From Pseudalgibacter ostreae (lineage in GTDB: Bacteria; Bacteroidota; Bacteroidia; Flavobacteriales; Flavobacteriaceae): a DNA stretch of 64,000 nucleotides. Below, in pieces: positions 1 through 7,758 of this stretch (its first letter is position 1; each line of letters starts with the position of its first letter). Below the pieces are notes generated by a model, which had not been told where the DNA came from, searched no databases, and saw only the letters and a list, made by a program, of their open reading frames with translations. The translations under genes were made by a program, and so were the position numbers. The DNA is taken from the NCBI RefSeq assembly GCF_042427585.1, contig NZ_JBHMFC010000006.1, positions 1 to 64,000 of the forward strand, given 5' to 3'.

Positions 1-1
1 A

Positions 2-193
2 TTCAAAAGCTTCAGCACCATATCCAGAACAATGTCCATCCATTATCAAAACATACTGAACTACTTTGACAACAGAAGCACCAATGCTTCGGCAGAATCG
101 TTCAGTGCAAAAATAAAGGCATTTAGAGCGCAGTTCAGAGGGGTTAGAAACGTAGAGTTCTTCCTATATAGACTTACAACAATTTATGCATAA
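2..193 (+). mobile_element. Transposase 3' end, ISL3/ISAon1-like insertion sequence (cut by window edge)
   Basis: An open frame runs from the window edge to a TAA and encodes 63 residues. It contains NYFDNRSTNASAESFSAKIK followed by FRAQFRGVRNVEFFLYRL, which is the C-terminal end of DDE transposases of the ISL3/ISAon1 type; the glutamate in NASAESF is probably the last acidic catalytic residue. The 5' part lies outside the window, so intactness cannot be judged. The GC-richer bases after the stop (about 200-232) may be the terminal inverted repeat, but no partner repeat is visible. Confidence 0.8.
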
Positions 194-312
194 TCTTAAA
201 ATCCCACAACTTTATGACTTGATCCGGGGTAACGCCCCAATTAAAAATATAGGGGTTCTTATTCGAGTTAAACAGGTAAATATTGAAGGTTTTGAAAGGA
301 TGTATATAACGT

Positions 313-348
313 AAAAAACCCGCTAACTAATAAAAGTAGCGGGTTTTT
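313..348. terminator. Bidirectional intrinsic terminator downstream of rng
   Basis: A perfect stem of 12 bases (AAAAACCCGCTA, 314-325, pairing with TAGCGGGTTTTT, 337-348) is flanked by A and T runs. It lies directly at the 3' end of the minus-strand rng gene and would also stop read-through from the transposase. Confidence 0.85.
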
Positions 349-350
349 AA

Positions 351-1898
351 TTATTTAATTTGTTTACCATCTTTATCGAAAAAGTGGTATTCTAAATATG
401 TGTAAGCATCTCTTGGTAATATTTTTACCCATTTTTTATGTTCTAAAAACCATTTAGAACGTATTGATGGAAAACCTTTTGTTAGGAAGGCTGCTATAAA
501 AGGGTGAGTGTTTAATGTCAACTTTTTATAGTCTTTTTTTAATAGTTGTTCAAGATCTTGTGTCACTTTTTGCACGATTCCTATCGGTGCTTCTACCTCA
601 GAGCCATTAATAATTTCGTCAGGGTTTTCCTCACGGGTTTTAATGTTCATTTCTGGGCGTACGCGCTGTCTTGTAATTTGTATCAATCCAAATTTACTTG
701 GAGGCAATATTTTATGCTTCGCTCTATCATCTTTCATTTCATCGCGAAGATGATTAAAGAGTTTTTGCCTATTTTCTGCACTGGTCATATCTATAAAGTC
801 GACTACAATAATGCCGCCCATATCACGTAATCGCAATTGGCGTGCCATTTCGGTAGCTGCTATTAGGTTGACTTCAAGTGCCGTATCCTCTTGATTGTTG
901 GCTTTATTAGACCGGTTTCCACTGTTTACGTCTATAACGTGTAAGGCTTCGGTGTGCTCTATAATAAGATAAGCACCTTTTGCCATGGAAACGGTTTTGC
1001 CAAATGAAGTTTTGATTTGTCTTTCTATTCCAAATTTTTCGAAAATAGGAATATTGGACTGATACTGTTTCACTATTGATTCTTTATTGGGTGCAATTTC
1101 TTGCACATAATCTTTAATTTGATAATAAAGCTCTTCATCATCCACAGTTATTCCTGTAAAGGTGTCGTTGAATATGTCTCGTAAAATTGACGAGGCTTTA
1201 TTCATCTCACCTAAAACCTTACTGGGGTGGTGGGCTTTATGTAGCTTTTTACACATTGCGGTCCAGCGACTTAGCAAATTTTGTAAATCTTTATCTAGTT
1301 CGGCTACTTTTTTGCCTTGTGCTACTGTACGAACAATAATACCAAAACCTTGCGGTGTGATACTTTTTACCAATCGTTTTAAGCGGTCTTTTTCTTCTTT
1401 GCTTTCTATTTTTTGAGAAATAGAAATACGGTTAGAAAAAGGCACTAAAACGATATACCTACCGGCTATGGAGAGCTCAGAACTAATTCTGGGGCCTTTG
1501 GTCGATATAGGTTCTTTTACGATTTGTACTAATAGCGATTGATTTGATTTTAAGACATCGGCAATTTTGCCGTCTTTATCAATATCTTTTTCAAATGGGA
1601 AATTTTTTAAAGAGAAATCCTTTAATTTACCTGTGCTTACACTTTTTGTGAATTTTAAAAGCGAAGGAAGCTTTGGCCCTAAATCATGATAATGCAAAAA
1701 CGCATCTTTCTCATAACCTACATTTACAAATGCAGCATTTAGTCCAGGAACAGCTTTTCGTATTTTGGCAATAAACACATCGCCAACCGCAAAGTTGTTA
1801 GCACCCTCGTCTTTCTGTAATTCAACAAGTTTTCCATCTTTTAATAAGGCAAAATCAACATCTTCTGAACTAGACCGAATGATCAATTCTTTATCCAT
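351..1898 (-). CDS. rng: Ribonuclease E/G family endoribonuclease
   Basis: This 515-residue protein is an RNase G/E catalytic core, acting in rRNA 5'-end maturation and mRNA decay. An S1-like RNA-binding segment lies near residues 39-75. The two metal-binding aspartate motifs are visible as VIDVNSGN (about 321) and VVDFIDM (about 366). I start at the ATG at 1898 (MDKELIIRSS), where family similarity begins; the frame continues 18 codons upstream without resemblance. In E. coli enzymes a CxxC zinc-link follows the second aspartate motif; here the region after TRQRVRPEMNIK (about 407-424) has no cysteine. The non-catalytic degradosome tail is absent. The gene follows hup and a tiny basic gene on the same strand, an order I associate with Flavobacteriia. 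Confidence 0.93.
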   Translation of the reverse strand: MDKELIIRSSSEDVDFALLKDGKLVELQKDEGANNFAVGDVFIAKIRKAVPGLNAAFVNVGYEKDAFLHYHDLGPKLPSLLKFTKSVSTGKLKDFSLKNFPFEKDIDKDGKIADVLKSNQSLLVQIVKEPISTKGPRISSELSIAGRYIVLVPFSNRISISQKIESKEEKDRLKRLVKSITPQGFGIIVRTVAQGKKVAELDKDLQNLLSRWTAMCKKLHKAHHPSKVLGEMNKASSILRDIFNDTFTGITVDDEELYYQIKDYVQEIAPNKESIVKQYQSNIPIFEKFGIERQIKTSFGKTVSMAKGAYLIIEHTEALHVIDVNSGNRSNKANNQEDTALEVNLIAATEMARQLRLRDMGGIIVVDFIDMTSAENRQKLFNHLRDEMKDDRAKHKILPPSKFGLIQITRQRVRPEMNIKTREENPDEIINGSEVEAPIGIVQKVTQDLEQLLKKDYKKLTLNTHPFIAAFLTKGFPSIRSKWFLEHKKWVKILPRDAYTYLEYHFFDKDGKQIK

Positions 1899-2019
1899 TT
1901 TGTTAATTTTTATCCACCTCAATAACACTACTGAGACAGATGGATTATACAATATTTTATATCTTAAAAACGGTTATGATACGAAATCAAGGGATGTTGT
2001 AAGATAATCACAGGTCCCG

Positions 2020-2037
2020 TCCCGATAGCAATCGGGA
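2020..2037. repeat. REP-like palindrome
   Basis: The 18-base sequence TCCCGATAGCAATCGGGA is a 7-base inverted repeat with an AGCA loop, bracketed by further TCCCG and CGGGA halves. It has no T-run and lies between rng and the small basic gene. Short GC-rich palindromes of this kind are often dispersed repeats in flavobacterial intergenic DNA; only one copy was noticed in this window. Confidence 0.5.
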
Positions 2038-2116
2038 TTAAACGGGATGATCCGTGGAGTCCATAATTTAATTTGAATGGACTCATTTCAAAGAACGTTT
2101 GTTGCGTTAAAACCAA

Positions 2117-2143
2117 AAAAAGTAGCTAATCTAACTACTTTTT
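2117..2143 (-). terminator. Intrinsic terminator after the 30-residue basic gene
   Basis: AAAAAGTAG (2117-2125) pairs with CTACTTTTT (2135-2143). On the minus strand the stem is followed by a T-rich tract. It begins 4 bases after the stop codon of the small gene, which supports that gene as a real transcription unit and implies that rng needs its own promoter or read-through. Confidence 0.7.
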
Positions 2144-2147
2144 GGGT

Positions 2148-2240
2148 TTATTTTTTCTTCTTGTGACGGTTAGCACGTCTACGTTTTTTACGTTTGTGTG
2201 TTGCTACCTTATGTCTTTTTCTTTTTTTACCACTTGGCAT
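2148..2240 (-). CDS. Very small highly basic protein, ribosomal-type
   Basis: A 30-residue frame starts MPSGKKRKRHK, continues with lysine, arginine and histidine, and ends in RANRHKKKK. Twenty-two of its 30 residues are Lys, Arg or His. Its size and composition resemble tiny ribosome-associated proteins such as bTHX or the COX24-like group, and I recall near-identical short proteins between HU and rng genes in other Bacteroidota. Assignment to a named ribosomal protein is not possible by eye. It has an ATG start, a terminator just after the stop, and sits 37 bases after hup. A role in RNA or ribosome binding is inferred. Confidence 0.75.
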   Translation of the reverse strand: MPSGKKRKRHKVATHKRKKRRRANRHKKKK

Positions 2241-2277
2241 AAATAGTGTCTTTAAAATTAATAATTTGTTTTAATGC

Positions 2278-2568
2278 TTATTTAACGTCCACATTTGTTT
2301 TAACGCCTTCTACAAAAACTTTAGCAGGCTTAAATGCGGGTATATTATGTGCAGGTATTTTAATAGTAGTATTTTTAGAAATATTCCTACCTGTTTTCTC
2401 TGCTCTAGTTTTAATAATAAAGCTTCCAAAACCTCTTAGGTAAACATTATCACCACCTTCTAAAGAAGTTTTTACTTCTTCCATGAATGTCTCAACAGTT
2501 GCTTGAACATCTCCTTTTTCAATTCCTAACTTATCAGAAATTTTTGCTACAATATCAGCCTTCGTCAT
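2278..2568 (-). CDS. hup: HU-family DNA-binding protein
   Basis: This 96-residue protein has the full length of an HU/IHF subunit, a nucleoid protein that bends DNA as a dimer. Visible family features are the N-terminal MTKADIVAKIS helix, LRGFGSFIIKTRAEKTGRN in the core, and the arm region TIKIPAHNIPAFKPAK with the conserved proline at its tip, then KVFVEGV. It heads the minus-strand group hup - small basic gene - rng and is divergent from mutY. A full promoter lies upstream (see 2613-2645). Confidence 0.95.
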   Translation of the reverse strand: MTKADIVAKISDKLGIEKGDVQATVETFMEEVKTSLEGGDNVYLRGFGSFIIKTRAEKTGRNISKNTTIKIPAHNIPAFKPAKVFVEGVKTNVDVK

Positions 2569-2612
2569 TTTAATAATTTATTTTATGTTACTATATCTAA
2601 TTTAAAGGGATG

Positions 2613-2645
2613 CAAATATAGGAATTAAAAATTCAATATTTCAAA
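2613..2645 (-). promoter_or_regulatory. Bacteroidota promoter of hup
   Basis: On the minus strand TTTG (2645-2642) is followed after 21 bases by TATATTTG (2620-2613), matching the primary sigma factor consensus TTTG/TAnnTTTG of this phylum. The hup start is about 45 bases downstream. Confidence 0.75.
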
Positions 2646-2678
2646 CCTAATTCATTAAAATTTAAGATTATAAACGTT

Positions 2679-2686
2679 TATTTTTG
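2679..2686 (+). promoter_or_regulatory. -7 box of mutY
   Basis: TATTTTTG matches TAnnTTTG exactly. Its last three bases are the TTG that would open the longest mutY frame, so that upstream start falls inside the promoter and the ATG at 2708 is the better start. No clear -33 box was seen. Confidence 0.6.
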
Positions 2687-2707
2687 TGCGCTATATTAAA
2701 TAGGTCA

Positions 2708-3748
2708 ATGATATTTTCAAAAACACTAATTGCTTGGTATTCAAATAATAAGAGGGATTTGCCGTGGCGTAAAACAATTGCACCATATTATATCTGGTTA
2801 TCTGAGATAATTTTGCAGCAAACCCAAGTAAAACAAGGTTTGCCTTATTACGAGCGTTTTGTTCGCGATTACCCAACTGTTTTTGATCTTGCGAATGCAC
2901 CCGAAAGTGCTGTATTGAAACTGTGGCAAGGTTTAGGTTACTATTCTCGAGCTAGAAATTTACATGCTACTGCTCAATATATAGCCCATGAGTTGAATGG
3001 GTGTTTTCCCAATAATTATACCGACTTATTAAAATTGAAGGGCGTAGGGGATTATACCGCAAGTGCGATTGCATCTATTTGTTTTAATGAGGTTACGGCT
3101 GTGGTAGATGGTAATGTGTATAGGGTGTTGTCTCGATATTTTGGGGTCGATACCCCTATTAATAGTCCGAAAGGAGCTAAAGCGTTTAAGCAATTGGCCC
3201 AAACACTTATTGATAAAGCACGTCCTGCAGAATTTAATCAAGCTATAATGGAGTTTGGTGCTATACAGTGTAGGCCTAAAAACCCAGATTGTGAAAGTTG
3301 TCCGTTTGCTAAAGGGTGCGTCGCATTTAATACACAAGCTATTGCTGTTTTACCTGTTAAAATAAAATCTGCAAAGCCCAAAAAAAAGCACTTTAATTTT
3401 TTGGTGCTTATCTCTAAAAACCATAAAACGCTTTTAGAGAAGCGAAAAGGGAAGGGGATTTGGCAAAACCTATATCAGTTTCCTTTAATTGAAACTAAAA
3501 AAGATTTGGATTATAATGCCTTTAAGGATTTAGTTGATGATCATAGTGCTGTAAAGGGAAAGTCATTTGAGCTCTCCTTATATAATGAGGTGCTTGTGGT
3601 TCATAAATTATCACACCAACATCTTTATACCAGATTCTGGATTGTTACTACAGATGATGAGGTTGAAAACGCAATTCCTATAAGCACCGTGAAAGATTAT
3701 GCGGTGCCCATATTAATCGGTAATTTTCTAGAGGTTTTTAACTTTTAG
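2708..3748 (+). CDS. mutY: A/G-specific adenine glycosylase MutY
   Basis: MutY removes adenine mispaired with 8-oxoguanine. The 346-residue protein shows the glutamate in LSEIILQQTQV, the helix-hairpin-helix LKLKGVGDYTASAIAS, the catalytic aspartate in VVDGNVYRVLSR, and a complete iron-sulfur loop C-x6-C-x2-C-x5-C (CRPKNPDCESCPFAKGC). The C-terminal 120 residues form the NUDIX-like domain that reads 8-oxoguanine. I start at ATG 2708 because the longer TTG start overlaps the -7 box. It opens mutY-ssb-gldE-gldD, an order common in Flavobacteriaceae. Confidence 0.95.
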   Translation: MIFSKTLIAWYSNNKRDLPWRKTIAPYYIWLSEIILQQTQVKQGLPYYERFVRDYPTVFDLANAPESAVLKLWQGLGYYSRARNLHATAQYIAHELNGCFPNNYTDLLKLKGVGDYTASAIASICFNEVTAVVDGNVYRVLSRYFGVDTPINSPKGAKAFKQLAQTLIDKARPAEFNQAIMEFGAIQCRPKNPDCESCPFAKGCVAFNTQAIAVLPVKIKSAKPKKKHFNFLVLISKNHKTLLEKRKGKGIWQNLYQFPLIETKKDLDYNAFKDLVDDHSAVKGKSFELSLYNEVLVVHKLSHQHLYTRFWIVTTDDEVENAIPISTVKDYAVPILIGNFLEVFNF

Positions 3749-4053
3749 AACGAATGCTTGTTTTATTAAATGGTTTTCCTGTACCCCAAGAAAGCGTTGT
3801 GCGTTTTGGTCAATATTATTTAATCGGTTAATTTCGGCAGTCTTATTTTTTTTATTATTTTTAAAAAAAATGAAAAGCTTTTTTAACTAAAAAGAGGTCG
3901 AAGTTGCTGGTATGTGGTGTTTCATTGTAATTGCTGCTCCTTTATATATGGTAACGCGATAATTCGTTATGGGGGTTCTGTAATATCAAGTACCCAAAAA
4001 TAAAAGAATGAATAAATATTTCGTTAATTTTGCTTTTTAAAACATTAAAAACT
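3749..4053. other. Intergenic stretch before ssb
   Basis: Apart from a T-rich/A-rich inverted stretch near 3841-3880 and the ssb -7 box (TAATTTTG, 4025-4032), no gene, RNA or repeat is evident in these 305 bases. Confidence 0.6.
4025..4032 (+). promoter_or_regulatory. -7 box of ssb
   Basis: TAATTTTG matches TAnnTTTG and ends 21 bases before the ssb ATG. A TTG inside it could open a longer frame but would then be within the promoter. The -33 element is not obvious. Confidence 0.55.
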
Positions 4054-4503
4054 ATGTCTGGAACCTTGAATAAAGTGATGCTTATTGGGCATTTGGGTGA
4101 TGAAGTGAAAATGCATTATTTTGAAGGTGGCGGTTGTATTGGTCGATTTCCTTTGGCCACCAATGAAACCTATACAAGTAAGCAAACGAATGAACGTATT
4201 ACAAATACCGAATGGCACAATATAGTGGTGCGTAATAAGGGTGCGGAAATTTGTGAGAAATATTTAAGTAAGGGTGATAAAGTGTATATAGAAGGGCGTT
4301 TGAAAACGAGAAAATGGCAAGATGATAAAGGTATGGATCGCTATTCCACTGAAGTTCATTGTACCGATTTCACGTTTTTATCCACTAAAAAAGAAAGTGA
4401 GAACAATGTCTCTAATACTGCGTCTGAACAAAAGCCTTCGGCACATCAAAAACCTAATACTGAGCCTGTAGGTGAAGAGAAGGAAGATGATCTTCCATTT
4501 TAA
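4054..4503 (+). CDS. ssb: Single-stranded DNA-binding protein
   Basis: The 149-residue protein has an N-terminal OB fold (MSGTLNKVMLIGHLGDEVKM, then GRFPLATNETY and IEGRLKTRKWQD) of about 110 residues, a short disordered linker, and the acidic tail EEKEDDLPF that recruits replication and repair partners. I chose the ATG at 4054, where family similarity starts. It lies between mutY and gldE. The DDLPF tail recurs on the DUF3127 protein at 61335-61712. Confidence 0.95.
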   Translation: MSGTLNKVMLIGHLGDEVKMHYFEGGGCIGRFPLATNETYTSKQTNERITNTEWHNIVVRNKGAEICEKYLSKGDKVYIEGRLKTRKWQDDKGMDRYSTEVHCTDFTFLSTKKESENNVSNTASEQKPSAHQKPNTEPVGEEKEDDLPF

Positions 4504-4533
4504 AAATTCTAAATTTAACTTAAACCAAAGTAA

Positions 4534-5841
4534 TTGGACCCTGACCCCGCGAGTTTTAAATCTTTAATTATGACAATTGACTTTTCGATTGTTAGTAGTC
4601 TCATATTATTAGTGTTGTTACTGGCATGTTCTGCATTGATTTCTGGTGCCGAAGTGGCCTTGTTTTCTCTTTCAAAAACAGACATAGCCAAAGGTTTAGA
4701 AGAGAAATCTAGGCGTATGCACGTTATTTCAATGCTTTTAGGCCGTCCCAAAAAGTTATTGGCCACGATTCTAATTGCTAATAATTTTATAAACATTGCC
4801 ATTGTTATCTTATTTGCTTTTTTAGGCGGTTTTTTATTTGACACTATAACCTCTACTGTATTGAAATTTATTGTAGAAGTGGTAATCGTAACGTTTTTAA
4901 TTTTATTATTTGGGGAAATATTGCCCAAAATATATGCCAGTAGGAATAATGTGAAGTTTGCAACCTTTATGGCCTATCCTTTACGGGTTTTAGATGTGTT
5001 GTTAGCGCCTTTAAGCTTGCCTATGCGAAGCATTACCCTTGGCATTCATAATAAGCTGGGCAAACAAAAGTCGAATTTAAGTATAGATCAATTATCTCAA
5101 GCCTTAGAGCTTACCAGTGAAGAGGATACTACAAAAGAGGAGCAAAAGATATTACAGGGTATTGTGTCTTTTGGAAATACGGATACAAAACAAGTGATGC
5201 GTCCGAGAATGGATATCTTTGCTTTAAATATTGAGCAAAAATACACAGAGGTTTTAGCAGCAATTAAAGAAAATGGGTATTCTAGAATTCCTGTTTTTAA
5301 AGATAATATCGATAACATACAGGGCATTTTATATGTTAAGGATTTGCTGCCGTATATTGATAGAAAACAATTTGATTGGAAGGCTTTGCTTCGTGACCCT
5401 TTTTTCGTGCCAGAAAATAAAAAACTAGACGATTTAATGGGTGAGTTTCAAGAAAAGAAGGTGCACTTAGCAGTTGTGGTAGACGAGTATGGCGGAACAT
5501 CTGGCTTAATATCATTAGAAGATATTATCGAGGAAATTGTTGGTGATATTAGCGATGAGTTTGATGATGAAGATTTGAACTACTCCAAACTAGATGATAA
5601 TAATTATGTTTTTGAAGGTAAAACAGCATTAAAGGATTTTTATAAGATACTTAATATTAACGACGAATCTATTTTTGAAAACCATAAAGGCGAAGCTGAA
5701 ACCGTAGCTGGTTTCGTGCTGGAAATTTCGGGAAGTTTCCCAAAACGTAACTCTCAGATACATTTCGAAAACTACGTTTTTACCATAGAATCTTTAGATC
5801 AAAAACGGATTAAACGTGTAAAATTCACCATAACGCCATGA
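4534..5841 (+). CDS. gldE: Gliding motility-associated protein GldE (CNNM/CBS/CorC family)
   Basis: This 435-residue membrane protein has an N-terminal DUF21/CNNM domain with hydrophobic segments (about 15-38 and 80-135), a CBS pair (about 210-340, including VVDEYGGTSGLISLEDIIEEIVGDI) and a C-terminal CorC/HlyC-type domain. GldE is needed for flavobacterial gliding and supports GldD and the type IX system. The frame opens with TTG at 4534 (DPDPAS..., which I recall as conserved at GldE N-termini); an ATG at 4570 is the alternative. Its stop overlaps the gldD start as ATGA, indicating translational coupling. Confidence 0.92.
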   Translation: MDPDPASFKSLIMTIDFSIVSSLILLVLLLACSALISGAEVALFSLSKTDIAKGLEEKSRRMHVISMLLGRPKKLLATILIANNFINIAIVILFAFLGGFLFDTITSTVLKFIVEVVIVTFLILLFGEILPKIYASRNNVKFATFMAYPLRVLDVLLAPLSLPMRSITLGIHNKLGKQKSNLSIDQLSQALELTSEEDTTKEEQKILQGIVSFGNTDTKQVMRPRMDIFALNIEQKYTEVLAAIKENGYSRIPVFKDNIDNIQGILYVKDLLPYIDRKQFDWKALLRDPFFVPENKKLDDLMGEFQEKKVHLAVVVDEYGGTSGLISLEDIIEEIVGDISDEFDDEDLNYSKLDDNNYVFEGKTALKDFYKILNINDESIFENHKGEAETVAGFVLEISGSFPKRNSQIHFENYVFTIESLDQKRIKRVKFTITP

Positions 5842-6419
5842 GGCATTCCTTTTATTTAATGGCGCTTGCGCTACTTTTGATGTCTTGCGACGAAAATTAC
5901 GTGCCAAAACCTAAGGGCTATTTGCGCCTAGAGTACCCTGAAGCCCAATATGTGCAAACGGATATGGATGTGCCTTTTACTTTCGAAACCAATACTGTAG
6001 GTGCATATTTAACAAGTAAAAAACAAGCCGGAACTACAGAGAGTTATGCTATTAATATTGAGCACCCTTTGTTAAAGGGTACTATTTTTTTAACTTATAA
6101 GGCCATAGGGAACAGTAAGGATAATTTACTGGCTTTTTTGAAAGATGCACAAAGTTTGCCACAAAAGCACATGATAAAAGCCGATGGCATTTTAGAAGAA
6201 CGCTATGAAAACAGAGAGCATAATGTTTACGGTATGTTTTATGAAGTGGGTGGGGATGCTGCATCCCAATCGCAATTTTATATTACCGATAGCATTAATC
6301 ATTTCTTAACGGGTTCTTTGTATTTCTATGCAAAACCTAATTACGATTCTATTTTGCCGGCTGCAAATTATTTGAAAAAGGATATCAAGCATATCATGGA
6401 AACCATTAAATGGAATTAA
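5838..6419 (+). CDS. gldD: Gliding motility lipoprotein GldD
   Basis: The 193-residue protein begins with a lipoprotein signal peptide ending in LLLMSC (Cys17), followed by DENYVPKPKGYLRLEYPEAQY, typical of GldD. It is a periplasm-facing or envelope lipoprotein required for gliding. It overlaps gldE by 4 bases and is followed at once by a bidirectional terminator, so it ends this operon. Confidence 0.93.
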   Translation: MRHSFYLMALALLLMSCDENYVPKPKGYLRLEYPEAQYVQTDMDVPFTFETNTVGAYLTSKKQAGTTESYAINIEHPLLKGTIFLTYKAIGNSKDNLLAFLKDAQSLPQKHMIKADGILEERYENREHNVYGMFYEVGGDAASQSQFYITDSINHFLTGSLYFYAKPNYDSILPAANYLKKDIKHIMETIKWN

Positions 6420-6455
6420 AAAAAGCGTTTGGATTTTAAACCCAAACGCTTTTTT
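6418..6455. terminator. Bidirectional terminator between gldD and the HMA lipoprotein gene
   Basis: AAAAAAGCGTTTGG pairs with CCAAACGCTTTTTT (6442-6455) around a 9-base loop. It overlaps the gldD stop codon and serves converging units. Confidence 0.9.
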
Positions 6456-6502
6456 AGTTGAACCCTTTTTTTAAAACTACAGCACAGCATAAGCTGTTTG
6501 TT

Positions 6503-6880
6503 TTATTCTGCAGAAAAACTATCAACAGTTTTCATGTTGGTTACCTTATAAATATCAGCAACTTTACTCACTCTTTCTTCTAATGCTGTGGGGTTTATTT
6601 TAGCATTGTCGTATTCTACCATTGCTAATTTTCTGTCAAAATCTACAGTAGCAGACTTTACACCATCCATTTTAGCAATGCTTTTTTGTATAGAGGCAGC
6701 ACAGCCAACCGCGCAGGTCATGCCATTAATAGTGAATTCCGCTTTAGCGTAGGTGGCATTGGGATCTAAAGTTTGCGATGTTTCTGTTTGTACTGTTTTG
6801 ATTTCAGGTTTTGCTTCGTTTTTACAATTCATGATCAATAAAATCATTAAAGTAAAGGTTATAGCGTGTATGGTTTTCAT
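6503..6880 (-). CDS. Heavy-metal-associated (HMA) domain lipoprotein
   Basis: The 125-residue product has a lipoprotein signal peptide ending LLIMNC (Cys19), a polar linker, and an HMA ferredoxin-like domain from about residue 45 (YAKAEFTINGMTC...). The metal site reads GMTCAVGC, a CxxxC rather than the usual CxxC. HMA domains bind copper or other soft metals; here it would act at the membrane surface in the envelope. No copper transporter lies nearby, so the partner is unknown. A -7 box lies 32 bases upstream. Confidence 0.82.
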   Translation of the reverse strand: MKTIHAITFTLMILLIMNCKNEAKPEIKTVQTETSQTLDPNATYAKAEFTINGMTCAVGCAASIQKSIAKMDGVKSATVDFDRKLAMVEYDNAKINPTALEERVSKVADIYKVTNMKTVDSFSAE

Positions 6881-7206
6881 AGGTAAATGTTTTTATAATG
6901 TTTTGTATTTACAAAATTAAGAAATAATGTGGGGTATTCTGTTATGAATACCGTTTTTGTGATAGGGTTGCTTATTATTAACTAGTATGAGATCGTAGAA
7001 ACGGTTTGTATATGAAGGGTGGTTAAGGTATTGTGTGCTAACGAGTTATTCTTTTTTTTTTGTTTGGCACAAGTTGTTAATTTATTTGTAGTGTTTTACA
7101 AGCCCTAATCACAAGGAAAAACATTTTTTTAATAAGAGTTTATTTGCTAAATTATTATTTCCCATTTTTTTTCACGAAATTTAAAGGTCTTTAAAATGAT
7201 TATACT
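6881..7206. other. Divergent intergenic region
   Basis: These 326 bases separate divergent genes. Besides the minus-strand -7 box at 6912-6919 I see no conserved RNA, repeat or coding signal. Confidence 0.5.
6912..6919 (-). promoter_or_regulatory. -7 box of the HMA lipoprotein gene
   Basis: On the minus strand the sequence is TAATTTTG, matching TAnnTTTG, and it is 32 bases before the ATG. Confidence 0.5.
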
Positions 7207-7659
7207 ATGAAAAAAGCATCCCTTCCCATTCGATTTGGACTTGTTACAGCGGCTGTGCTCATTGCATATTTTTTGATTTTGGCTCTGTTCCATAAACATA
7301 CCAATCCTGTATTTAGTTTTTTTAATGCGGTTATTACCGCTTTTGGGATTTATGAAGCTGTGCGTTTGATGAAGCTTCAAGAACCAAAAATGTTTTCTTA
7401 TGGCGAAGGCTTTAAAACAGGACTCATTACAGGGTTTATTGCTACTTTGTTTTTTACTGTTTTTTTTCTTTTTTATGCCACAGCGCTTAATACGGATTTC
7501 TTACCAGAACTGCTTGCTGTAATGAACGGAGGTCTTGATGCGGATATTGGTATGGTTACTTTTGTTGTTGCCATCATGGGCTTGTCTACCACAGTGGTTT
7601 CCACCCTTGCTGTCATGCAGATTTTTAAAAAAAGTGGAAATGTTTCTCAAAATAAATAA
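7207..7659 (+). CDS. DUF4199 family membrane protein
   Basis: The 150-residue protein has four hydrophobic segments (about 10-28, 35-52, 75-95 and 118-138) and the pattern FSYGEGFKTGLITGFIATLFFTVFF typical of DUF4199, a Bacteroidota integral membrane family of unknown function. It is a single gene ahead of rplU, and the rplU promoter begins just after its stop. Confidence 0.75.
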   Translation: MKKASLPIRFGLVTAAVLIAYFLILALFHKHTNPVFSFFNAVITAFGIYEAVRLMKLQEPKMFSYGEGFKTGLITGFIATLFFTVFFLFYATALNTDFLPELLAVMNGGLDADIGMVTFVVAIMGLSTTVVSTLAVMQIFKKSGNVSQNK

Positions 7660-7663
7660 AACA

Positions 7664-7694
7664 TTTGTAGATTAATTAATTAGCAGTATATTTG
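7664..7694 (+). promoter_or_regulatory. Promoter of rplU-rpmA
   Basis: TTTG (7664-7667), a 19-base spacer and TATATTTG (7687-7694) form a textbook Bacteroidota promoter. It leaves a leader of about 60 bases containing a small GCCT...AGGC hairpin before the rplU ATG. Confidence 0.85.
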
Positions 7695-7758
7695 CACCCG
7701 CCTTTAAGAGAGGCAAATCGAGTTTTTTAAACAAATTAATTAATAAAAACGTAACGCT

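Noticed and set aside
546..830. Plus-strand frame of 94 codons inside rng
   Set aside because: Antisense to a strongly conserved gene and without family resemblance.
2684..2707. TTG start giving a longer MutY
   Set aside because: The TTG is part of the TAnnTTTG promoter box, so it cannot be within the transcript from that promoter.
4515..4928. Minus-strand frame of 137 codons opposite gldE
   Set aside because: Fully antisense to gldE; composition reflects the complementary frame.
7690..7758. Possible L21-type autoregulatory leader before rplU
   Set aside because: Only a 4-base GC stem is visible; not enough to call a structured leader.
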